This document shows positions 1 through 6,185 of a stretch of 8,739 bases of DNA, one piece after another. Origin of the DNA: Micrococcales bacterium (GTDB taxonomy: Bacteria > Actinomycetota > Actinomycetes > Actinomycetales > Microbacteriaceae); contig CANESN010000030.1 in assembly GCA_947441105.1 (NCBI GenBank), positions 1 through 8,739 on the forward strand, written 5' to 3'. The stretch's first letter is position 1; every line of letters begins with the position of its first letter. Position numbers and translations under genes: made by a program. Below the pieces are notes generated by a model. The model did no database searches. It was not told the origin of the DNA and worked only from the letters and a program-made list of their open reading frames with translations.

Positions 1-419
1 AGGGTGCCTTCCGCTTGGCATTTGGATCTGGTGACTATAGAAGAGACACTGGCACCAGCGCCGATGACCTAGCCATGAGCTATCCAAGAACCAAGTTGGT
101 TTTGGCTAGTCGCATCGGTGACCTACCTGGTCCCATCGATGGACCTACGGTTGGACCAAACCACTCGGTGCTTAGGCAGCAGGCAGCGCTCGCTGTCACA
201 TTGGGCCTTACCGGGAAGCTTTGCCTTGATGATAAGCAAACCGTGGTCATCAACGAAACCATTTGTCCTACCGAGTCGGACATTGTCTGGGCTCAAGAGT
301 TCTTCGAGGACTTTGCGGCTTCCGGCGGAATGATTCGCGACGGCTCTGACCCGCCAAGAATCAAGCGCGCCGAGAAGATTCTGAACCTAGCCAAAGCGCT
401 CGGTGTTCTTGAGGGCTAG
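1..419 (+). CDS. CitE/HpcH-family CoA-ester lyase (aldolase/citrate lyase beta-like), 3' part only
   Basis: The reading frame is open from the window edge (codons from base 3) to TAG at 417-419, about 138 residues, so the start lies upstream. The apparent TTG start at 15 is only an internal codon, because the frame continues to the left of it. The segment AFRLAFGSGDYRRDTGT followed by a Pro/Gly-rich DGPTVG stretch and the later GLTGKLCLD block resembles the C-terminal half of the HpcH/HpaI aldolase (citrate lyase beta/CitE-like) TIM barrel. In that family these enzymes cleave or form C-C bonds in acyl-CoA esters such as citramalyl-CoA or malyl-CoA, using Mg2+. The N-terminal half with the metal-binding Glu/Asp is outside the window, so substrate cannot be judged. 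A CoA-transferase lies 6 kb away, but nothing here links the two directly. Confidence 0.8.
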   Translation, partial: GAFRLAFGSGDYRRDTGTSADDLAMSYPRTKLVLASRIGDLPGPIDGPTVGPNHSVLRQQAALAVTLGLTGKLCLDDKQTVVINETICPTESDIVWAQEFFEDFAASGGMIRDGSDPPRIKRAEKILNLAKALGVLEG

Positions 420-558
420 TGCTTTCTAGTTTGTGAGCTAATCAGAGCCAGCGTGCTGCTTGATATTCGGCAAAGATCTTTCGAACCGGCGAAGAAAACA
501 TTTCCAAAACATTGAATGACCCTTGGAATGTTTCCAAATCGGCTTTGTTTTACTAGGC
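420..558. promoter_or_regulatory. Intergenic region with overlapping inverted repeats before the Rieske gene
   Basis: This 139-bp gap holds AACATTTCCAA (497-507) and TTGGAATGTTT (523-533), which are inverted copies apart from one extra T. AAACATT (507-513) and AATGTTT (527-533) also form a perfect 7-bp inverted repeat with a 13-nt gap. Such overlapping symmetric elements just before a gene look like a regulator-binding site. No strong -35/-10 pair is visible. No hairpin with a U-tract is visible after the upstream stop at 419, so termination of that gene is unclear. Confidence 0.35.
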
Positions 559-1278
559 ATGGAAATCGATCGCCGTACCGCACTTGCCGGCACACTAGCC
601 GTGGGTGCAGCCCTCATCTTTGACATTCCCGCTCACGCCACTGAGTTCAACCTGGGCAAGGTTACAGCCATCAAGATAGGTGCCTCAAAGATCTTCACAG
701 TGGGGCAATCTCGAATACTGATCTATCGCTCCAGCTCTCAAAAATTCCTGGGTTACACCGCTGTCTGCCCGGTTGATAAGACCCCGCTCGCACTGACAGG
801 TGTCAGTGGCTCGCGCATTACCTGCTCCAAAGACAAAATTGCGTTTAGCATGACCACCGGAAAACCAACTAGCAAGCTTGCTCCTTTGGCCAGCGTCAAG
901 GTGCGCTTGCAAAACGGGTTTGTGCTAGCCACTGTCCCCGTTGCAGCTTCGCCAACGCCTACTCAAACTGCTGCGCCATCTACCACCCAAGAGCTAATCG
1001 AAACCAATAAAGTTCCTGCCTCGACCGCGGTAAAGGTAAACACCAGCATTGGCCCAGTAATGATCATCCAGGTGCAGCGAGGTAGTTACATCGCGCTGTC
1101 CGCAGTCTGCACTCATGGCGGGTGCGAGGTCGCTGATGCGAATGCCTCCACCTTGGGTTGCGGCTGTCACGGGGCGATTTTCGACAAGGCGGATGGCTCA
1201 GTCCTTCAAGGCCCTCCCAAAACCCCGCTGAAGCGCTATGACCTGGTTGAGCGAGAGGGTTTTCTCTACTTCTCCTAA
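559..1278 (+). CDS. Tat-exported protein with two Rieske folds, the first degenerate
   Basis: Starting at ATG 559 the protein has 239 residues. A TTG at 523 is in frame but would put 12 non-signal-like residues before the leader. The N-terminus MEIDRRTALAG then a hydrophobic stretch to IPAHA is a probable twin-arginine signal peptide with cleavage near AHA. A first Rieske-like fold (about 35-120) has C70 and C89 but V72 and D92 where the two His ligands should be, so it should not hold a cluster. After a Pro/Thr/Ala-rich linker (about 122-145), the second domain (about 145-239) has CTHGGC at 184-189 and CGCHG at 201-205. These supply ligands C184, H186, C201, H204 and a probable C189-C203 disulfide, as in bc1-type Rieske proteins. 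The residues after the second His read GAIFD, so the Ser and Tyr that raise potential in bc1 proteins are Ala and Phe. It probably carries electrons outside the membrane; its partner is unknown. Confidence 0.85.
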   Translation: MEIDRRTALAGTLAVGAALIFDIPAHATEFNLGKVTAIKIGASKIFTVGQSRILIYRSSSQKFLGYTAVCPVDKTPLALTGVSGSRITCSKDKIAFSMTTGKPTSKLAPLASVKVRLQNGFVLATVPVAASPTPTQTAAPSTTQELIETNKVPASTAVKVNTSIGPVMIIQVQRGSYIALSAVCTHGGCEVADANASTLGCGCHGAIFDKADGSVLQGPPKTPLKRYDLVEREGFLYFS

Positions 1279-1381
1279 ACGGAGCTTGCCTGAGCTCAAC
1301 CACGCATAGCGGTCTCACAGGAAATGTTTGCAATTTGTGACATTCGGCGGGTAAGGACTTTGTAACGAATAGGTTATCTAG
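1279..1381 (+). promoter_or_regulatory. Promoter region of the aldehyde dehydrogenase gene, probable leaderless -10
   Basis: TAGGTT at 1370-1375 fits TANNNT and sits exactly at -12 to -7 from ATG 1382, the geometry expected for leaderless transcription. An AGG at 1371-1373 is the only Shine-Dalgarno-like alternative. GGAAATGTTT at 1320-1329 is an exact inverted match of 496-505 upstream of the Rieske gene, and AATGT (1323-1327) with ACATT (1340-1344) forms an inverted repeat. The 5-bp stem at 1282-1297 just after the Rieske stop has no U-tract, so it is a poor terminator. Confidence 0.4.
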
Positions 1382-2923
1382 ATGATGGAACTGAAACTAA
1401 AGAGCAACTCAGAGTTCGCTCAGGTCTACAAAGAGGCCAAAGCAATCGCCCCTGAGGCATTTGGGCAATCATCGCTAAACAACCTGATTGATGGGCAGTG
1501 GGTCTCAATAGGTCAAGCTCAATCCCACTTCAACGCAGTAGATGGGCAGCAGATCATCGGTCCAACCATGCTCAATCTCGAGCAGGTTCAGCATGCGGTC
1601 GATCGAGCGGTGAAGCAAGATGCGGACTGGTCAAAGACCTCGCTCGAGGAGCGCAAGGCAAGGGTCGCCAAAGCTATCGAGCTGCTTCGCGAGCACAGGG
1701 ACGCCATCGCCAGGCTAATCATTTGGGAAATCGGTAAGCCTTGGAAGCTAGCCTGTGCCGACGTCGATCGCGCCATCGAGGGCGTTGAGTGGTACCTGGG
1801 TGAAATCGATCGCCAGATGCACGGTAGGACCCCACTACCTGGACCGATCTCCAACATCGCAAGCTGGAACTACCCGCTAAGCGTTTTGGTTCACGCCGAG
1901 TTGGTGCAACTTTTGGCAGGTAACGCAGTTATCGCAAAGACCCCAACACAGGGTGGTTTCCACGCTCTAACCCTTTCTCACGCTCTTATGGCAAGGGCGG
2001 GACTGCCGGTGACACTGATTTCTGGTTCGGGTGCAGAATTAGCACCGGCTTTGGTTAGCTCAGATTCATTGGGAGCTCTGGCTTTTGTTGGCGGTCGAAA
2101 CAACGGCCGTGCAGCCGCTAGCTCGCTTACCTCACTTGCCACCAGACACATTTTGGAGCAGGAGGGCTTGAACTCCTGGGGAGTATGGAACTACTCGAAC
2201 TGGAGTGAGCTTTCAGCCCACCTAGCTAAGGGTTTTGAATACGCCAAGCAGCGCTGCACCGCTTACCCGCGCTATGTGGTTCAGCGTGAGCTGTTTCCAG
2301 AATTCCTAGAGATGTACACCGCAATGCTGGGATCTTTGAAATTCGGTCACCCGCTGGCCGTTGAAGATCCAAACGATGACTACCCAGATCTACACTTCGG
2401 CCCAGTTATCTCTGGCAAGAAGGCTGGCGAGTTGCAGCAGGCATATCAGGAGGCAATTGAGCGCGGTGGCATTCCGCTAATCCGCGGCTCTTTGGATCAC
2501 GGCCGGTTCTTACCCGGCCAGGATCGCTCGGCTTATGTGGCACCAATGACAGTTTTGGACCCGCCGAAGGCTTGGTCGATTCACCATTCTGAGCCGTTTG
2601 GACCTCTGGACTCGATCGTGTTGGTCGATACCGAAGCAGAACTGATCTCCGCGATGAATGTTTCTAACGGAAACCTAGTGAGCTCGGTTGCAACCGATGA
2701 CCTAGCCTTCGCGGAGCGAGTCAAGGAAGAGTCGCAGGCCTTCAAGTTTGGTGTCAACAAGCCAAGGTCTCGCGGTGATAAGGCTGAAGTCTTCGGTGGG
2801 CGCGGAGCCAGCTGGAGAGGCTGCTTCGTCGGCGGTGACTTGCTAGTTCAGTCGGTGACCGAGGGTGATGGACCGCTGTATGGCAACTTCGCCGACGGAT
2901 CTAGGTATCCAGCGGTCGTCTAA
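1382..2923 (+). CDS. NAD(P)-dependent aldehyde dehydrogenase superfamily protein, substrate unknown
   Basis: The protein has 513 residues, a normal length for the ALDH superfamily, which oxidises aldehydes to acids with NAD(P)+. Visible hallmarks are ASWNYPL (PWN-like region with the Asn of the oxyanion hole), NAVIAKTP (cofactor-binding Lys), E259 in LEQEGLN as general base, catalytic Cys292 in KQRCTAYPRYVV, and EPFGP near residue 404. The spacing E259-C292 (33) agrees with the family. Several motifs deviate: LELGGK is replaced by LEQEGLN, and the FTGS nucleotide-binding segment reads FVGGRNNG. This points to a divergent actinobacterial subgroup, not a typical succinate-semialdehyde dehydrogenase. 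ATG 1382 and ATG 1385 are adjacent; 1382 fits the leaderless -10. It may take the semialdehyde made by the GabT encoded at 4855-6174, but the genes are not adjacent and this is only a guess. Confidence 0.85.
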   Translation: MMELKLKSNSEFAQVYKEAKAIAPEAFGQSSLNNLIDGQWVSIGQAQSHFNAVDGQQIIGPTMLNLEQVQHAVDRAVKQDADWSKTSLEERKARVAKAIELLREHRDAIARLIIWEIGKPWKLACADVDRAIEGVEWYLGEIDRQMHGRTPLPGPISNIASWNYPLSVLVHAELVQLLAGNAVIAKTPTQGGFHALTLSHALMARAGLPVTLISGSGAELAPALVSSDSLGALAFVGGRNNGRAAASSLTSLATRHILEQEGLNSWGVWNYSNWSELSAHLAKGFEYAKQRCTAYPRYVVQRELFPEFLEMYTAMLGSLKFGHPLAVEDPNDDYPDLHFGPVISGKKAGELQQAYQEAIERGGIPLIRGSLDHGRFLPGQDRSAYVAPMTVLDPPKAWSIHHSEPFGPLDSIVLVDTEAELISAMNVSNGNLVSSVATDDLAFAERVKEESQAFKFGVNKPRSRGDKAEVFGGRGASWRGCFVGGDLLVQSVTEGDGPLYGNFADGSRYPAVV

Positions 2924-2939
2924 TAACTGGTAGCTCAGT

Positions 2940-2970
2940 TTTCCATTCCTCTATAGTCGAGGAATGGAAA
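2940..2970. repeat. Perfect inverted repeat with 12-bp arms around the VOC gene -10 box and start codon
   Basis: TTTCCATTCCTC (2940-2951) and GAGGAATGGAAA (2959-2970) are exact reverse complements separated by the 7-nt TATAGTC. The spacer contains the TATAGT -10 box, and the right arm covers the ATG at 2964. There is no U-tract on either strand, and RNA starting at 2964 would lack the left arm. An operator on DNA is therefore more likely than a terminator, although read-through RNA from the upstream gene would form a stable hairpin hiding the start codon. Confidence 0.7.
2952..2957 (+). promoter_or_regulatory. TATAGT -10 box, leaderless promoter of the VOC gene
   Basis: TATAGT matches the actinobacterial TANNNT -10 consensus and is placed at -12 to -7 from ATG 2964, so transcription would begin at or next to the A of the ATG. 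The AGGA directly before the ATG is too close to serve as a ribosome-binding site, which supports leaderless translation. No convincing -35 is visible. Confidence 0.6.
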
Positions 2971-3440
2971 TCTCTACCTGCCTGTGGTTCAACGGCAATG
3001 CCCGTGAGGCCGCAACCTTTTACACCAGCATCTTTCCTGACAGCAGTATCGCCAATAACTGGTTAGCGCCGGTTGAGACTCCAGGCAATGCTCAAGGCGA
3101 AGAGGTTGTGGTCAACTTCAAGATTTTCGGTAGGCCTTTCATTGGCCTAAACGGAGGTCCACAGTTTCCTCACACCCAGGCGATCTCATTCCAGATTCCC
3201 TGCAAGGATCAGGCCGAGATTGATAAGTATTGGGACTTGTTGACTGCTGACGGAGGCAAAGAGAGTCAGTGTGGCTGGCTCTGGGACAAGTTCGGTGTCT
3301 CTTGGCAGGTAACCTCTCCGATTATGAATGACTTTCTTGCAGGGCCTGATGCAGCAGGTAGCCAGCGAGCAACCGCAGCCATGCTTCAAATGAAGAAGAT
3401 CGATCTAGGTGCCATGGAGCGCGCCTATCTAAGCGCTTAG
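2964..3440 (+). CDS. PhnB-like VOC (glyoxalase-fold) protein
   Basis: The 158-residue protein begins MEISTCLWFNGNAREA and continues FYTSIFPDS. This is the typical opening of the PhnB / 3-demethylubiquinone-9 3-methyltransferase-like branch of the vicinal-oxygen-chelate superfamily. The later FGRPFIGLNGGP, DKYWDLL and CGWLWDKFGVSWQV segments are also typical, and the length is usual for this soluble cytoplasmic family. Members share paired beta-alpha-beta-beta-beta units, but most have no known reaction, and the methyltransferase name is historical. No reaction is assigned here. The gene is expressed from its own leaderless promoter inside a long inverted repeat, so it may be individually regulated. 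A perfect 12-bp palindrome (3429-3440) covers its stop codon, with no U-tract after it. Confidence 0.85.
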   Translation: MEISTCLWFNGNAREAATFYTSIFPDSSIANNWLAPVETPGNAQGEEVVVNFKIFGRPFIGLNGGPQFPHTQAISFQIPCKDQAEIDKYWDLLTADGGKESQCGWLWDKFGVSWQVTSPIMNDFLAGPDAAGSQRATAAMLQMKKIDLGAMERAYLSA

Positions 3441-3463
3441 CGCTAGAAACCAAATGAAGTCTG

Positions 3464-3469
3464 AAGGAG
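3464..3469 (+). promoter_or_regulatory. Ribosome-binding site deciding the GTG start of the threonine aldolase
   Basis: AAGGAG ends 4 nt before GTG 3474. No other start with a ribosome site is near, so it supports the GTG. The 33-bp gap after the VOC stop shows no -10 at the leaderless position, so co-transcription with the VOC gene is plausible. Confidence 0.6.
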
Positions 3470-3473
3470 TGAA

Positions 3474-4550
3474 GTGAGTAACCAAAGAGGTTTTGCAAGC
3501 GATAACTACGCAGGCGTCCACCCTGCTGTTCTAGAGGCAATTGGCAAGGTCAACGGTGGCCACCAAGTTGCCTACGGTGAAGACAGCGAGACGCTCAGAT
3601 TTCAAGAGGTGGTCAAAGAACTGTTTGGCCCAAACGCCGAAGGTTTCCCGGTATTCAACGGCACCGGCGCAAATGTCATTGCCCTCCAGGCGGCAACTCA
3701 GCGCTGGGAGGCTGTTATCTGCGTCGAGAGCGCCCATATTCACGCTGACGAGGGCGGTGCTCCGGAGAAGATGGCTGGACTCAAGCTTTGGACAGTGCCA
3801 TCTCCCACCGGCAAGCTAACTGTTGACCTAGCTAAGAGCCAGCTCTTTGACATTGGGTTTGTGCACCGCGCCCAGCCGGGAGTTATCAGCATCACCCAGA
3901 CCACCGAGATGGGAACTCTCTACCAGCCAGAGGAAATCAAAGCGTTGGCAGACCTGGCTCACGAGCACGGGCTGCTACTACACCTAGATGGCGCAAGGCT
4001 TTCAAACGCAGCCGCAGCCCTAGGTGTGAGCTTCGCCGATTTCACCACCAAGGTTGGTGTCGACCTTGTTTCTATGGGTGGCACCAAGATTGGTGCCTTG
4101 GCAGCTGAGGCGGTCGTAGTCACTGACACCCAGTCAGTTCGTGGCAAAGAGCTTGCGGCGGCCATGCCATTTTTGAGAAAGACCTCAATGCAGTTGGCAT
4201 CAAAAATGCGCTTTATCTCCTGTCAGCTCAACGCCCTTTTTGAAGACGGTGCAAAGGTCGCATTGGGTAACGCTAACCACGCAAACGCGATGGCATCGAA
4301 ACTCTTTGAAGGCATCACCGAGATTGCGAAATCTCACCTGGTTGTCTCAATGCCTAACCGAGCGGAGGCGAACGCGGTGTTCCCGATTCTTCCTGCGGAC
4401 ATCACCGAGAAGTTGCAGCAGTTCTATCGCTTCTATGTTTGGAATCAGGCAACCGGTCAGGTCAGGCTGATGTGTGCTTTTGACACCACAGATAGCGATG
4501 TTGAAGGATTACTTTCAAAGTTGAGAGAGTTGCTAGCCGCTCGTTCCTAA
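3474..4550 (+). CDS. Low-specificity L-threonine aldolase-type PLP enzyme
   Basis: The 358-residue protein belongs to the threonine aldolase / beta-eliminating lyase group of fold-type I PLP enzymes, which cleave L-threonine or L-allo-threonine to glycine and acetaldehyde. It opens with FASDNYAGVHPAVLEAI and HQVAYGED, typical of the family. FNGTGAN (about 61-67) contacts the PLP phosphate. AHIHADEGGAPE carries the His that stacks on the cofactor (H88 region), LHLDGARL gives D172 and R175 as PLP contacts, and SMGGTKIG carries the Schiff-base Lys205. The start is GTG 3474 because of the AAGGAG 4 nt upstream. The gene follows the VOC gene after 33 bp. The acetaldehyde product could in principle be a substrate for an aldehyde dehydrogenase, but nothing here ties it to the one at 1382. 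Stereospecificity cannot be read from the sequence. Confidence 0.88.
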   Translation: MSNQRGFASDNYAGVHPAVLEAIGKVNGGHQVAYGEDSETLRFQEVVKELFGPNAEGFPVFNGTGANVIALQAATQRWEAVICVESAHIHADEGGAPEKMAGLKLWTVPSPTGKLTVDLAKSQLFDIGFVHRAQPGVISITQTTEMGTLYQPEEIKALADLAHEHGLLLHLDGARLSNAAAALGVSFADFTTKVGVDLVSMGGTKIGALAAEAVVVTDTQSVRGKELAAAMPFLRKTSMQLASKMRFISCQLNALFEDGAKVALGNANHANAMASKLFEGITEIAKSHLVVSMPNRAEANAVFPILPADITEKLQQFYRFYVWNQATGQVRLMCAFDTTDSDVEGLLSKLRELLAARS

Positions 4551-4601
4551 CTTGACCTCGAGCCTCTGGGGTTGTCGATTCGCAGAGCGTAGTCTTTTGA
4601 A

Positions 4602-4608
4602 AAAGGAG
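4602..4608 (+). promoter_or_regulatory. Strong ribosome-binding site of the small membrane protein
   Basis: AAAGGAG is followed by 5 nt and then GTG 4614. It is one of the best Shine-Dalgarno sites in the window and supports this short ORF as a real gene. TAGTCT at 4590-4595 is a possible -10, but it lies too close to this site for a normal leader. Confidence 0.6.
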
Positions 4609-4613
4609 AAATT

Positions 4614-4823
4614 GTGGACAAGTGGATCAAGGTTTTGATGTGGCTCACCGCAGCCATCTTTTTCTCGCTAGGGGCTATCGCAGTGCCTTACGGACCTTGG
4701 CTTTCGAGTAACCAAGATACAAATCCGATTCTCGATTGGGCCATCTACCTGGCAACCGTTGGTATTCCATGGGCAATGGCATTTGCAATTGCGCGCTACT
4801 CGCTAAAGAAGCACGAAGACTGA
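4614..4823 (+). CDS. Small two-helix membrane protein of unknown function
   Basis: This is a 69-residue protein starting at GTG. It has two hydrophobic segments, about residues 5-25 (VLMWLTAAIFFSLGAIAV) and about 40-61 (LDWAIYLATVGIPWAMAFAI), joined by a short polar loop with YGPW and SSNQDTN. Lys residues lie before helix 1 (K3, K6) and Arg/Lys after helix 2 (RYSLKK). The positive-inside rule therefore predicts both ends in the cytoplasm and the loop outside. I recognise no family. A strong ribosome site, clear helix topology and a tight stop before the convergent structure support it as a real gene. It lies 63 bp after the threonine aldolase and may be co-transcribed with it. No function is claimed. 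Confidence 0.75.
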   Translation: MDKWIKVLMWLTAAIFFSLGAIAVPYGPWLSSNQDTNPILDWAIYLATVGIPWAMAFAIARYSLKKHED

Positions 4824-4861
4824 GTGCTTTAGCACTGACTGGCTGAGCCAGTTCTCAGTTT
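4817..4861. terminator. Branched self-complementary structure between convergent genes, probable bidirectional terminator
   Basis: ACTGAG (4819-4824) pairs with CTCAGT (4854-4859), extended to 8 bp on the plus-strand RNA by G-U and A-U. Inside lie a TGCT/AGCA hairpin (4825-4834) and a stronger ACTGGC-TGA-GCCAGT hairpin (4838-4852). Both stop codons of the convergent genes lie within the outer stem. The T-run after the structure is only three bases on the plus strand, so it is not a classic U-tract terminator; position argues more strongly than sequence. Confidence 0.5.
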
Positions 4862-6174
4862 CCCAAAACCTCAGTTACCTTTTCGGCAAAGATTTCTAAG
4901 CCACTCGCCAAGATGTCTGTCGGTATCGAAAGCGGAGGCAGGAAGCGAATCACGTTGCCGTGCATTCCTGAGGTGAGCACAACCACGCCAGCCTTGTGGC
5001 AGGAGGCGGCAATCTTCGAAACCTCTGCGGCCATGGGCTTGCGATCTGAAGTGCTGAGGAACTCGATCGCTACCATCGCTCCCATGCCTCGGACTTCTGC
5101 GATTTCTGGATGCTGGATAGCCAATTTGTTGAGTACCGATTTGATGGTTTTTTCAATGTCCTTGGCCATTTGATTAGCGTCCTGGGTGACCATCCATTCC
5201 ATTGCTGCAATTGCAGCTGCGCAGGCCACCGGGTTGCCGGTGTAGGTGCCGCCCAGCCCACCTGGGTGAATTTGATCCATGATTTCCGCCCTGCCGGTGA
5301 CGGCCGAAAGCGGCATGCCTCCCGCTATACCCTTCGCAGTGGTGATCAGGTCCGGCTCAATTCCATGATGCTCGGAGGCAAACCACTCCCCGGTGCGACA
5401 GAAGCCAGACTGAATCTCATCCGCGATTAAGATCGCTCCAACTTTCTTGCTGAACTCAGCCAGTGCCTTTAGGAAACCAGCGGCAGGGACGATGAATCCA
5501 CCCTCACCTTGAACTGGTTCAACGACAATTGCGGCCAGATTCGCCCCGCCGATTTCCTTCTCGATTCTCCCGATGGTCAGCTCTGCTGCATCCGAACCGG
5601 ACAGCCCGTCGATTAGTGGGTTTGAGGTCGGCAGGCGATAAACCTCTGGGGCAAAGGGCCCAAAGCCGTGTTTGAAAGGCATGGACTTGGCCGTCATGGC
5701 CATGGTCAAGTTGGTTCGACCGTGATAGCCATACTCCAGCACCACAATCGCTTGGCGTTTAGTCACATACCTAGCAATCTTGACGGCGTTTTCAACAGCC
5801 TCGGCACCAGAATTAAATAGTGCAGACTTCTTTTCGAAGCTACCTGGCGTGAGCTCATTGAGTAGCTCACAGACCCGGATATAAGGCTCGTAAGGGGTTA
5901 CGGCAAACGCGGTGTGAGTGAACTTGCTTACCTGTTCGGTTACCGCTTGTACCACTGCTGAGTTGGCGTTGCCGACTCCGGTAACGCCAATGCCTGAGCC
6001 GAGATCGATTAGGTGATTCCCATCGACATCGACCAGCAAACCGTCAGAGGCAGATTGGATGTATGAGGGGAAGACCGTGCCTACGCCATTAGACACCGCA
6101 GCAACTTTGCGAAGTTGCAGCTGGTTTGATTTTGATCCAGGGAGTTCGCCGGAAACCATCGGGTATTGAGTCAT
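4855..6174 (-). CDS. gabT: 4-aminobutyrate (GABA) aminotransferase
   Basis: The 439-residue protein is a class III omega-aminotransferase, a PLP enzyme that moves the amino group of GABA or similar omega-amino acids to 2-oxoglutarate, giving a semialdehyde and glutamate. Visible marks are LIDLGSGIGVTGVGN near the N-terminus, NSGAEAVENAVKIAR (PLP phosphate contact), YGYHGRT, EPVQGEGGF, and ADEIQSGFCRTG with Asp252 for the PLP ring nitrogen. Schiff-base Lys281 lies in TTAKGIAGGMP. The Asp-Lys distance of 29 equals that in E. coli GabT (239/268). GGTYTGNPVACAA completes the family pattern. ATG 6174 is preceded by GAGG with a 6-nt gap. It is the second gene of a minus-strand operon, 11 nt after the CoA-transferase stop. 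The divergent Lrp-type regulator and the amino-acid permease beyond it support an omega-amino-acid catabolic role. Close relatives act on 5-aminovalerate or beta-alanine, so exact substrate is open. Confidence 0.9.
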   Translation of the reverse strand: MTQYPMVSGELPGSKSNQLQLRKVAAVSNGVGTVFPSYIQSASDGLLVDVDGNHLIDLGSGIGVTGVGNANSAVVQAVTEQVSKFTHTAFAVTPYEPYIRVCELLNELTPGSFEKKSALFNSGAEAVENAVKIARYVTKRQAIVVLEYGYHGRTNLTMAMTAKSMPFKHGFGPFAPEVYRLPTSNPLIDGLSGSDAAELTIGRIEKEIGGANLAAIVVEPVQGEGGFIVPAAGFLKALAEFSKKVGAILIADEIQSGFCRTGEWFASEHHGIEPDLITTAKGIAGGMPLSAVTGRAEIMDQIHPGGLGGTYTGNPVACAAAIAAMEWMVTQDANQMAKDIEKTIKSVLNKLAIQHPEIAEVRGMGAMVAIEFLSTSDRKPMAAEVSKIAASCHKAGVVVLTSGMHGNVIRFLPPLSIPTDILASGLEIFAEKVTEVLGN

Positions 6175-6185
6175 TTCTATCCTCG

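Noticed and set aside
523..558. Longer Rieske start at TTG 523
   Set aside because: There is no ribosome site. The added residues precede the twin-arginine leader, and the region overlaps inverted repeats that look regulatory.
3429..3446. Palindrome CTAAGCGCTTAG and repeated AGCGCT at the end of the VOC gene as a terminator
   Set aside because: It is followed by no T-run and can be explained by codon repetition at the C-terminus plus the stop codon.
3454..3477. A seven-codon ORF (MKSEGVK) whose TGA overlaps the GTG of the threonine aldolase, resembling translational coupling
   Set aside because: It has no ribosome site of its own, and its body is the Shine-Dalgarno sequence of the next gene. 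Chance is the simpler explanation.
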